Shown: positions 1 through 10,900 of the stretch, piece after piece | How positions within the stretch are numbered: the first letter of the stretch is position 1 | Layout of the letters: every line of letters starts with the position of its first letter | Assembly: GCA_963965975.1 (NCBI GenBank) | Contig: OZ014412.1 | Span: forward strand, 10,769,849 to 10,833,848 | Length of the DNA: 64,000 nucleotides | Origin: Xestospongia bergquistia | Lineage: Eukaryota; Porifera; Demospongiae; Haplosclerida; Petrosiidae | Direction of reading: 5' to 3' | Position numbers and translations under genes: made by a program | Notes under the pieces: generated by a model | Database searches by the model: none | Seen by the model: the letters and a program-made list of their open reading frames with translations, nothing else | Told to the model about the DNA's origin: nothing

Positions 1-1
1 T

Positions 2-1575
2 TTCCACAATGTGATACCGTCTTTAGTTAAAAATCAATTGATTATGTTTTATATATTACCACCTATTAATTTGAGTACATATCTTCTTGAAGTAGTTCTT
101 AGCAATCCAGCTGGACAGTTTGATCATACTATCAATGTATTCTCATTTGGTAAGTTAATGTTATGTTGTATGTGTGTATTATCTCTTGTATGAGACAGGT
201 TTTCTTACTTCTGTTCTCAATATCTCTTCATCACTTGACAACTGTACTACTATTACTATCAGTTGGGATCGTCCTAATGTAGACAGTAGAGTCCAGATAT
301 CTTACTATATACTACTGATATATGATGATATCAACAAGATGTTATTACAAAATATATCTATTAATGGAAATGAATACAAGTATGAAGATCAGGAATTATT
401 TCGTCATCGCCATACATATACCATATATGGTATAAATGAACTGGGTGAAGGAGTACATAAGAACCATACTACCTCTTTTCAAAGAGGTTAGTTAAATATT
501 TTTATGTTTACTTGATGATGTCATTTTAGCTCCAAGATCTGCCAAAGAAAGTACTACATTTACTATTCTGGCCTATCAAAATTATGTAGTTAGCTTGATG
601 TTAAATATACCTGTTAGTCTATGCAATAGTGGTCACTATATGGTTACCATAGTTTATTATAGATTATTCTGGAATGTTCTTCTGAAGCTCCAGAGAATGC
701 TACAGTCACTGTACGTTGTGATGATAAAAGCATTTTTAATAAAACAAATTTGGTGACTTTTGAAACTCAACTTGTGAACATAACCTATAATGTATCAGTT
801 CCTCAACATCAACAATGTACTCTCTCTATTATCTTCAGTAATAATGCTGGAAAGAGTGATCCACTGATGCGTAATTTAAGTAAGCAATGGCTATATAATG
901 ATATACTGGCATAGTTATATTATACAGGTACATATAATGTTATAGATGCCAATTATAGTGTCCAAGGAGATTCTATATGTGTAGAGTGTCAATTTCAATC
1001 TTCTTTATCTGTAAAGTCATGTTATGTTAGTGTGATTGGAATTACTTTAAAGAACAAAATACTTGTTGCAAACAGTCCAAGTGATCACACTGTACAAGGT
1101 TGTATTAATGATCTACCAGCTGATAATTATATGGTATATGTTTATGATGTGGAGAATGATATACCATTAACGTCAATATCACCAGCAATAATATTAAGAA
1201 ATGTACAGGTAGATGCAACTGTATATATACAATCAACTACTATAAGTGAGTTATATTATATATATATGCCCTCACTTATCTTATTCCCATCATATGACAG
1301 TATCTCCTACATTAAATAATACTGTGGGTGCTACAGTGAAAACAGATGGATTATGTAAGTAAATTTATTATGGTAATGACTAATTAATTGTTGATATTTT
1401 AACTCATTAGGGTTTGTAGTTCTTCCTATTGTTATGGTATTTATCATCTTCGTAATACTTCTAGTTGTAGGGATTATTGGATGTTATATAATGAAAAAAA
1501 AAGAAAGGTAATATTAGTTTTTAGCAAATTTGACTTGTACTCTGATACAGCAAGAAAAACAGACTCTGCAGATAA
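2..1575 (+). CDS. FN3-domain type I membrane protein, 3' part (5' end outside window)
   Basis: Last seven exons of a cell-surface protein, read from splice sites and phase: 2-149, 199-486, 530-612 plus 663-879, 928-1245, 1301-1354, 1411-1507 and 1551-1575 (stop TAA). Exon 199-486 encodes a fibronectin type III-like domain (TITISWDRP, then HTYTIYGINELGEG). Exons 530-1245 encode two more beta-sandwich-like segments with paired cysteines and many N-x-S/T sites. Exon 1411-1507 encodes a hydrophobic helix (VVLPIVMVFIIFVILLVVGI) followed by KKKE, so the protein is a type I membrane protein with a tail of under 15 residues. The 613-662 intron is the least certain call: the flanking frames only join if that 50-bp GT-AG piece is removed; otherwise there is a frameshift. 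Ligand and role are unknown; the short tail suggests an adhesion or co-receptor role, which is inference. Confidence 0.72.
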
Positions 1576-1600
1576 GTAGTTCTGTATAGCTATAATTTTA

Positions 1601-1606
1601 AATAAA
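1601..1606 (+). terminator. polyadenylation signal of the FN3 gene
   Basis: AATAAA lies 26 bp after the stop codon of the FN3 membrane protein, the usual distance for a very short 3' UTR in a compact animal genome. Confidence 0.6.
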
Positions 1607-1615
1607 CTTGGAAGA

Positions 1616-2340
1616 CATTGTGTGCTGGAGTTTGTTAATATATTGTAACGGGTGTAGAGTTTGTTAATATATTGTAACTGTGTATTACAACAAACCTTGT
1701 CTGTATGCTATGTTATGTTAATGTATTTACCATATCTTTGACTATTTAGTTGTCAGTTTAGTTCACTTAAGACCTTACCTTTGTCTATTGTCATGCATAC
1801 TGATATGTTAATTAGTGTTAATTAGATTTTATCATACTCGGTCTGTATTTCTTTGTTGTCTGGTTACCTTACTCTTGTTTATTGTTCTTTGTTTTGTACA
1901 CTCTATTTAAGTTCTTCTCAGTGTTTTTTCAAATTATCATTATTATTGTGTTTGTTGTTATAACAATTTAGCTCTCAAGCAGGTACAATATATTTGAAAC
2001 CTCATCAATATAATTGACAGTGGATCACATGATTTGAGAACATAAGACACTCTACACTACGGCCCATGTTAAAACACATCAATTATCTTGTGAATTGTTG
2101 AAAAAATCATTACGTAATTTTATCAAATGGGAAATTTTACTAGCTAAAGGATGTGAGAACAAAAAGGGATGCACAGCATTCTTATTCCAGCTAGCTTACT
2201 AGATCAGATTCACCCCTAGATAAAGGTGGGGAGGGGTTAACCAGTTGGATTAAGCTACCTTCACTAGGAATAATATACATGTAACAACAACTATTAAAAA
2301 TTAAGTTGCAATATACAACAAGTTACTATACATATTATAT
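1616..2340. other. gene-less spacer with a short direct repeat
   Basis: No exon is supported here. A 22-bp sequence (gagtttgttaatatattgta plus ac) occurs twice, at 1628-1649 and 1657-1678. The spacer separates two convergent genes, the + strand FN3 gene and the - strand LRPPRC locus, so it should hold both 3' ends. Confidence 0.6.
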
Positions 2341-3646
2341 AGACATTAATGTCACACTAGTCATGAGCTCCTAAGGTCAGAAACTTCACTACTGCTGCCA
2401 TAAGTTTGAAGTAGCTGAGCTAGCACAGAATAAAATGTTTGATCTGGTTGACTGTCACTTGAAGATTCTAACTCAGTCTTTGTAGCTAGTATACCACCAA
2501 TATCATTGTTATGAGCTACAGAGAGAGAGAGGGAAAGAAGCTGGTATAATATACAACAGTAGTACTTCATTTAAGAGTAATAACTATCAAATTATTAAAA
2601 TATTGTACAGTCTTGATATCTTACCATAAGCCTTAATAAGCTGTACATACAGAGAAGATGGAGACACACCCACTTTTTCTAGTAATGTAATTGACAATTT
2701 AATAATTTCTACCTAAAAGATAATAGACTTATAATATACAGATAATATAGGACTAGTGTCATAGACTATTAGTAAGAATAAAAATACCTTTTTATTAAGA
2801 AATATAGATAATTAATGTCAGTCTATTATAACATGAACAAAGTAGTAGGCATAATGTGTACTTTTAGATCTATAATAACATTCTTTAATTGTCAGAGTCT
2901 GTGTTATTGTGTAGAGATAATCCACTCCCTACTATCTTGTTGTATTCTTTGCAAAGGACTGAATACAGACATGATCCTTACATTTACTTCATTTTAAAAT
3001 GTAATGTTTAGATAACCAGATGATAAAGTCATATAGTTTAATATAAACAAGTTTATGTTCAAGGTTTATATTTTCTTTGAACTAAATTTGAAGTCCAATT
3101 GTTTATAGAGAGTTGTCTTCTTACATACCTTAGCAACTCCTTACTAAGACAAGGAAAAGCAGTGATTAATCCAAGGTCATACAACCATGGCAGGAACCAT
3201 CCTAACCATACAAGATGGCCAGGATAAATCAAGCAACCAAAATATTGATACTTACATACTTCAAGTGACAATCCTACATACACACATGTATTGTATATAT
3301 AAAGATATTGGTGACTATTGTCAGGAACTACTTACATTGCCAACTTTGGCTAGACTTTCAGCAAAGTTAGACACCATTGTAATATCTATGACTCGCTTGT
3401 CATCAGATTTAAAGTAAGTAACGGCTTCTTCTAAATGTCCAGCTCTGAGGACAGGGAGAGAGAGAGAGAGAGATATCTAATAATTTTACCCTTTGAGTGG
3501 CTAAATGATTTACATGTATTGAACTAGTTCAGACTTAATAAAATCAATATACTATTATTAGATTAAGTTCATTAAGTACATGTATTAGTACAATAGAATA
3601 TTAATAACATACTCTACATACATATAACAGGTACTAACCTCAGTAA
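2340..3646. repeat. segmental duplication, outer copy (pairs with 6596-7984)
   Basis: About 1.3 kb is duplicated in the same orientation. Exons, introns and the GA-rich tracts next to the splice acceptors are all shared. Intron differences are small indels, for example an extra stretch near 7540 in the inner copy and a longer GA tract at 6775-6830. This suggests a fairly recent duplication. Confidence 0.85.
2361..3444 (-). pseudogene. second copy of the last three LRPPRC exons (duplicated 3' end)
   Basis: Three exons, 3336-3444, 2625-2712 and 2361-2515, match the terminal LRPPRC exons at 7676-7784, 6916-7003 and 6616-6770 nearly base for base. The order, splice sites and stop codon are the same, and there are only scattered substitutions (for example LLQTYG instead of LLQSYG, and YVQLIK instead of YVPLIK). 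Homology runs from about 2340 to 3646 and stops exactly at the edge of the preceding exon (7983). This copy therefore has no 5' part of its own. It is open and could act as a far alternative 3' end for LRPPRC, or be a non-expressed duplicate. The inner copy has its own stop, so the outer one would be reached only by skipping it. Confidence 0.8.
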
Positions 3647-3664
3647 ATTATTAGCTACCAGAAG

Positions 3665-4180
3665 AGAGTGGTGTTTATTAAACTTCTCAGCATTTTAATC
3701 ACTTATATACTACAGTTAGTGTAAACAGAGAAGCAACAGATGCCTTACCCTTCCAATGTGACTACTGTGCAAACATATGAAGGAAATAAACTACATTGAG
3801 CATACAAATTTAGGAAATTAATTAATTAATTAAGGTAATTAAGGTTAAGAGAATCTTATAACTCTAACAATCAACTTGGCATCAGTATATTATTAACTAC
3901 AAGAACAGAGTGGTGTTTATTAAACTTCTCAGCATTTTAATCACTTATATACTACAGTTAGTGTAAACAGAGAAGCAACAGATGCCTTACCCTTCCAATG
4001 TTACTACTGTGCAAACATATGAAGGAAATAAACTACATTGAGCATACAAATTTAGGAAATTAATTAATTAATTAAGGTAATTAAGGTTAAGAGAATCTTA
4101 TAACTCTAACAATCAACTTGGCATGAGTATATTATTAACTACAAGAACAGAGTGGTGTTTATTAAACTTCTCTGTATTTT
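3665..4180. repeat. 242-bp tandem repeat, about 2.1 copies
   Basis: The start agagtggtgtttattaaact recurs at 3665, 3907 and 4149, a period of 242 bp. The first two units are almost identical and the third is cut off after about 30 bp, where the Cys-rich gene segment begins. No ORF spans the unit. It begins close to the break of the LRPPRC duplication at 3646, so it may have taken part in that rearrangement. Confidence 0.85.
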
Positions 4181-4251
4181 AATTTTGCAATGAAGATGAC
4201 ATTGGAAACCAAACTGTTTTACAGTGTATTAAAATTAGACATCAAAATGTT

Positions 4252-5056
4252 TTAAACATTTTCCAATTGACCAGAAAGAACACAATCAAATGCTGTAAAT
4301 ATGCTATCTTCTTCAATGTATTCTTCATCATCAAGGATTAGAGGAATTTGAAAAAAATAACCACCTCCTGCTCCAGTTTCTTCCACTGTAATTTGCTCGC
4401 AAGCTCGTTTTAGACCTCCCATTTCTTGTATTTTGGTTGCAAATTTGTCCAGTTGACCACCTCGACTTTCTTGATTGGAACCTATGCCAAACCATTCCTT
4501 GCAATATGAACACTTGCAGTTGTCTGCAACAACAAATCCAGATTGTTTTTCCAGCAAACATCCACACTGGCAATTGCCTGCATTTGGTGTGATGACGCAA
4601 TCACAATCTGGAATTGGCATAGGGCCTGAGTAAGAACAATGAGAGCATGAATTTCCTGGAAAGCATTCTGCAGTGGATATCCACAATTTCATTTGACACC
4701 CTTTTTGTAGAAAAAAAATTAATATGTCAATTATGAAAATGGATCTTTTGCAAAATCTTTTTTTGACTTTAGTTGTCAAAGTATGAAATGTGAACGTAAA
4801 GTCCTCTAGTGGACTCTCTACCTTCCTTAGAAGGAATTATTTGCACTGCACGTGCATCAGGATTTTTCAAGTATTCCAAGACGAGTTCTGGTGGCACATC
4901 TTTGGAAACTAACTTCCAAGGACCTAAAACATTTTCTTGGCCAAACTCTCTGCACACAAACATTTGTTTAGATTCAATGAAATAGACATTGTATTGGAAT
5001 TTGTTCATTTTTTTCTTCATATGCAGTTTGACTTCTGACACTGCTGCTGATGCCAT
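4252..5056 (-). CDS. small Cys-rich protein of unknown function, two exons
   Basis: Exon 1 is 4822-5056 and exon 2 is 4252-4700. A GT-AG intron between them (gtagag donor, T-rich acceptor ending acaaaaag) joins the frames in phase. The start chosen is the ATG of MASAAVSEVKLHMKKKMNKF; an upstream in-frame ATG at 5116 would add 20 residues. The product is about 227 residues: a basic N-terminus, a segment with NVYFIESKQMFVCREFG, then a Cys block with about 13 cysteines (spacing such as CDC, CQCGC, CKCSYC) that could bind metal, and an acidic C-terminus ending GQLENV. I do not recognise the family. It sits between the two copies of the LRPPRC 3' end, so it arrived with or after that duplication. 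Codon phase and splice sites support a real gene, but it could also belong to a transposon. Confidence 0.5.
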
Positions 5057-5894
5057 TTTGATGTTACTGATGAACACTGAACTCTCTTGATGATTTATAG
5101 CAAAAGATTGATGCACGTCCTGCTTTTCTTTTGTAATAACTCCTTCTGTGGCTAATTAAATAACCAAGACTGTCACAGTAAAGTAAACAATTTCATTAAG
5201 AAATTAAATTTAATTATTAGCATATAAGAAAAAGGTATTTCTATTGGTGTTTAGGTCATGGTACATTATGATACAGGAAACAGTTCACCTCCAAACAAAA
5301 AATTGAGATACTCTAGGGATCACCTCACATTGAAACAGTTAAGGCCTAAAAATGATTTCTTGTCTACACAATGCTACATAGAGAATGTCCCACTTTGCAT
5401 ATTCTTGTTTTGCCTAAGTTTAAATTAGCACAATTTTGTTTATAGACTAACTTAGTGAAGTTGAGTAATGAATAATTAAACAACAAAATTCTGCATTAAA
5501 GATTGTATAAAATATTCCTTGTTTATATTACTTTTCAACAAACGTGATGATATGTTTTGTTTTTTAGGAAGGGTATGCTACTGTTTCCAATTGCTGCAAT
5601 AAAACCTCAGTAACCATTACTACTATTGTTGATATAAAATAGTTTCAAACCAGCTATGTGTATTAAAATATATAACTTATTAATGGAGAAATATTGTGTA
5701 TTTCAGGTTGGTGCTTGAAGTGTATTTAAACTCAGCACAATTATGAAATTTGAAGAGTTGGCATAACAGGAATTTCTGATACTTAGTAGGTGTAACGCAA
5801 GTAGGCAAGTTAGAGTAGGCAAACGATACCAATCCGTTACATATATGTACACGTATGGGTCTACCGTCTACCGAGTCTCATCATTTCGTGGAAG

Positions 5895-6090
5895 CCAGGT
5901 GGGACAGTCCAATCTTCGAATTCAGGCATATTGCGTGCCATATTATGGCACGCCAAGTAAGTCGACAGTTAGAATCTTAGGTCATACCACATATTTTACA
6001 TTTAACTGGAGTAGGAATCATTATTAAAATTCGTCGATATCGGACTGTCCACTAGTTGGGGTTTCATTATATTTTATTACCCACCTGGAG
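5895..6090. repeat. foldback or MITE-like element with imperfect terminal inverted repeats
   Basis: The left arm gtgggacagtccaatcttcg (from 5899) pairs with gtggacagtccgatatcgac on the other strand (ending 6052). Outside it, ccaggtggg (5896) pairs with cccacctgg (6078). In between is a 21-nt hairpin with the stem gcgtgcca/tggcacgc. The arms are imperfect, so this is probably an old insertion. Confidence 0.45.
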
Positions 6091-6235
6091 GTCTCACTAA
6101 AGATGGCAGCAATCCAGTCAATATCTCACAACTTCGTTCAATAAACAGGGACTACACCTACTTTAAAAAGATTATAACTACTTGTGGTTATTGAAATAAA
6201 CGCAACTTTCCTCATAAGCACGTGTATTCGTTGGC

Positions 6236-6278
6236 GTTGCCGCCCTTTCGCGTTCTCTCCGAACGAAGGGGCGGCAAC
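6236..6278. repeat. GC-rich hairpin
   Basis: gttgccgccctttcg at 6236-6250 pairs with cgaaggggcggcaac at 6264-6278 with one or two mismatches around a 13-nt loop. It is strikingly GC-rich in an AT-rich region. It could be the end of an element or a structured 3' flanking sequence downstream of LRPPRC. Confidence 0.6.
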
Positions 6279-6595
6279 ACTAGACTATGCGTTAGTATAA
6301 TTGTTCACTATCCACTAATTATCATAGTGTTCTTTCTTATTTCAACAACAATATCGACACTGAGACCTCACTAAGATGAAAATAGGATGTCAGTCAGTAT
6401 TCATGCTTTTGTGAATAGATGCGTTAGCTAGTTACCTCTTGACATGAATATCCATAATAAGCTCCTACTTACAATTCTGACATGTGTGAACATGAAAACT
6501 ATAATAGTGGTCAATGTAATATAGGAAACTTCCACTTTCTATAATTACATATAATTGAGTTGTCAAGGTACGTAATTGTCTTTAATACATATAGT

Positions 6596-7984
6596 ATCAT
6601 TTAATATCACACTACTCATGAGCTCCTAAGGTCAGAAACTTCACTACTGCTGCCATAAGATTGAAGTAGTTGAGCTAGCACAGAATAAAATGTTTGATCT
6701 GGTTGACTGTCACTTGAAGATTCTAACTCAGTCTTTGTAGCTAATATACCACCAATATCATTGTTATGAGCTACAGAGAGGGAGGGAGGGAGAGAGAAGG
6801 AGAGAGACAGAGCGGAAGAGAGGGAGAGAAGCTGGTATAATATACAACAGTAGTACTTCATTTAAGAGTGATAACTATCTAATTATAAAAATATTGTACA
6901 GTCTTGATATCTTACCATAGGCCTTAATAAGAGGTACATACAGAGAAGATGGAGACACACCCACTTTTTCTAGTAATGTAATTGACAATTTAATAATTTC
7001 TACCTAAAAGATAATAGACTTATAATATACAGATAATATAGGACTAGTGTTGTAGACTATTAGTAAGAATAAGAATACCTTCTTATTAAGAAATAATAGA
7101 TGATTAATGTCAGTCTATTACAACATGAACAAAGTAGTAGGCATAATGTATACTTTTAGATCTATAATGATATCTTTTGATTGTCTGAGTCTGTGTTATT
7201 ATATAGAGATAATGCAACTGTGATCCCTACTATCTTGTTGCATTCTTTGTAAAGGACTGAATACAGACATAATTCCAACATTTACTTCATTTGAAAGTGT
7301 AATGTTTAGATAACCAGATGATAAAGTCACATAGTTTAATACAAAACTAACAAAAATAGGTTTATGCTCAAGGTTTATATTTTCTTTGAACTAAATTTGC
7401 AGTCCAATTGTTTATAAGAAAGTTGTCTTCTGCAATAGATACATACTTAGCAACTCCATACTAAGACATGGAAAAGCAGTGATAAATCCAAGATCATACA
7501 ACCATGGCAGGAACTATCCTGACCATACAAGATGGCTAGGATGGTTCCTTTTAACCAGCCACAAATCAAGCAACCAAAATAATATTGATACTTACATACT
7601 TCAAGTGACAATCCTACATACACACATGTATTGTATATATAAAGATATTGGTGACCTTTGTCAGGAACTACTTACATTGCCAACTTTGGCTAGACTTTCA
7701 GCAAAGTTAGACACCATTGTAATATCTATGACTCGCTTGTCATCAGATTTAAAGTAAGTAACGGCTTCTTCTAAATGTCCAGCTCTGAGGACAGAGAGAG
7801 AGAGAGAGAGAGAGATATCTAATAATTTTACCCTTTGAGTGGCTAAATGATTTACATGTATTGAACTAGTTCAGACTTAATAACATCAATATACTATTAT
7901 TAGATGTAAGTTCATTAAGTACATGTATTAGTACAATAGAATATTAATAACATACTCTACATTACATATAACAGGTACTAACCT
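6596..7984. repeat. segmental duplication, inner copy (carries the linked LRPPRC 3' end)
   Basis: This is the inner partner of 2340-3646. Its three exons join in phase to the upstream LRPPRC exon at 7983-8216 (FALL|RAGHLEEAV), so this copy is taken as the functional 3' end. Confidence 0.85.
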
Positions 7985-10900
7985 CAACAAAGCAAAGACA
8001 AAGATATGATCTATACTTTTCTGACTGATTCCCATTGAAGGAAGTGACTGTAATACTTTATTAGTCCATTCTCGTTTACCTTCTTTCTCACATTCATTAA
8101 CTAATTGTATACATGTACTTAATTCTGGTAACACATCCTCCTCATCAAAAACAACTACAGCTTCTTCCAAATTATTCTGGTTTAAATATCCATTAATAAG
8201 ACTTGATACCATTGATCTAGAGATAATACACAGTTAAGTACATTACTAAAACAATAGACACTATAAAAGCACAAAAATAAACAAGCTCAGGCATGAGGCT
8301 AACTTTTAAAGTGTTTTTAAACATATCATTATATCCTAATTAAACAAAAATAATTGAGGAGCACTTTCTCAATATGTTCTACCAATATTATGTGTAGATA
8401 TAATTACATAATGTGTATATACTATATATAGTTACATAATATGTACATATAGTTAGAGAGTGTGTACATATAATTACATAAGTTACATAATCAAACACAA
8501 GCGTACCTGTTTATTTTAATGCCACGACTTTTGACTTCTTCAAATAAACTCCTTATACTTGAGACATCACCATGATAAGTGTAACCCTCCATTAATTTGT
8601 GATATGTATAATCAGTAGGGGTCATACCTGCGTCCACTAAAGATTTAAATTCTTCCTGGGCCTCTAAAAGATGCATGTAAAATATACATGTACATGTATT
8701 GCAATGTTGTTTCATATATAGTAATAATAAACTGGTTTATAAAATCATGTTGACCTCTTAGATGGAAAGATTATTAATTTAGGTGATTTGTTAAATAATT
8801 TACATTAGTACAATAAATTGTCTGAATTAATTTCATCTTAAAAACACATACATGTGTTATAACAAATAATGCAGATGTACATAAATATAACTTAGTCTAG
8901 TTTCTTAATGAGCATACAACATCATTCCATAGATTCTATGGTAAATATTATGTCATATTAACTAGACACTTACTATCAATATCTCCTCTTCTACTATAGG
9001 CCTCAATAAAAGCAGTACGAGCTAAACGATTAGGAGCTAACCCCATCTCCTCCATATCACTAGATAATGATAAGATAGACACATGAAAGAAACAAAAAAA
9101 AGACATTTAGTATAATAATCCAATGATATATCAATGTCCTATAATCAATTGATATATCAATGTCCTATAATCTATTGATATATCAATGTCCTATAATCTA
9201 TTGATATATCAATGTCCAATAATCCATTAATTATATAGTGCAAATTTCGTAAACTTTGAAGGCTTCATGGGAGGTGCAAAATTAAACTTGTGAGCTTTTC
9301 TAGTGTAGTGGCATATACTTGTATGAAGTTGTCTTTGATCTATAATGATAACCTTTCGTATTACACAGCAACCCAAGCTTCTTTATTAGACATGGTAGCA
9401 TCTTATCATGACTTCAACTGTAAAGGACACACATTCTTCCATGACTATACTACTATTTCTAAGTTCTCATGTGTGAAAAATAACAGCACATGTGCATGTG
9501 TTCACAGAGGGCGTGGTCAGGCAGTAATAAACATTAAAAAGTTAGAATTTTCAAATTTAGGATTTTGAATATCTCAATAAAATTGTACCAATTGATCATT
9601 TCCTACCATACAGTAATCCATTGATATATTAATGTAATAGCATTTCATGTACCGTATAACATTTTTTTCAGGGGGGGGGGGCAAAATTTTCATGGATGTC
9701 AAAAATTTGGTTGGTTCATGGTGAATATTTTGTGGTCAAGCGATCTAGTCTAAACCACACCCCTTATACAACCACACCATACTCAGCAGCTCTCTTTCCG
9801 ATCATAGACTTCTGTTTAGGAGTGTACTTTGCATATTGGCCTCTCTTTTTGTTGTTCTGTGACTCTATAACAGAGTGAACTTCCGAGTTGGCAGCTGCAA
9901 TAGAAGTTGATGGTACAGATTGTGCTAAAGGACCATAAGGATCAGGTAGGTTGTTCTTTTCCCTATTGAAGTATCGAAATAGGGGCCATATTGAATCTAA
10001 GACTCGCTGATCAACAAAGTGATATAAGGTGCGTGCACCCACGTGTATGCATTAATGGGTGTGCCACATTGCACCTAATTAACTTTCGTGGTTTGTTTCT
10101 CAACCACGAAAACCATGAAAATCCCCCCCCCCCCCCCCCCCGAAAAAACCCGCTATATGGTATTTCTACACTGTGATGTTCAAGAACATTAGCAGTTGGC
10201 ACAGAGTATTTATTGAGGTATGCAACATTTCTATCTGTAGATTCTATATACATTCAATTTTGAATACTGACTCTCAATGTATCATATGATAATATTACAT
10301 ACAATGCTGTTTTCTATTTGCGTACATGTAATTACCTTCTAATATTAAGGGCAGCTGTCAAGTTACCAGAGTTTAGTATAGCTGCTATGAGTTGAGAGTA
10401 GTTAGATGATGAGAAAGTAAATCCAAGTTGTTTTATATTGTTATAATGTTTAATAGCTTGCTTTGTCCTCTATATAAAATAAAGTAACATAAGAAATAAA
10501 ATGGAAAACCAATATGTGTGTAACTGTATGCATATTAACATGTCAATATGAGATAGTAAATATATATATGACAGTTGTAAAAATATACATGATAGAATTA
10601 AATTTAAGAAATTGAGGAAAATATAGTTTAAAACTAACCAAGAATATGGTATATAATATATTATAACTTACCTTAGCTTTAGCCAGAGCAAGTATATAAT
10701 GAGAATATGTTGCACTGTCAATATCTTCACCTTTGCGCTGAATTTACAAATAGAGGTGAAGTCAATAAATTAGAAACCATAATAACAAACCTTCATAGCC
10801 TCAAAGGATGCCACTGCTGAAGCAGGATTGTCTGTTGATGACATCTAATGAAAAGCAGCATATTAATGATCAACATTGTGGTCAGTATATCAAGAGGATT

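Larger units (their letters stand above)
5117..6595. other. gene-less spacer with foldback sequences
   Basis: No convincing exon. Positions 5117-5760 are AT-rich with nothing recognisable. Positions 5760-6300 are richer in GC and CpG and hold an inverted repeat (5895-6090) and a GC-rich hairpin (6236-6278), listed separately. A + strand ORF at 5845-6027 overlaps the inverted repeat and looks accidental. Confidence 0.5.

Noticed and set aside
5845-6027. 60-codon + strand ORF
   Set aside because: It overlaps the arms of a foldback repeat and shows no domain.
9290-9568. 92-codon + strand ORF
   Set aside because: It lies in a probable insertion in an intron and has no recognisable motif; kept only as part of that insertion.
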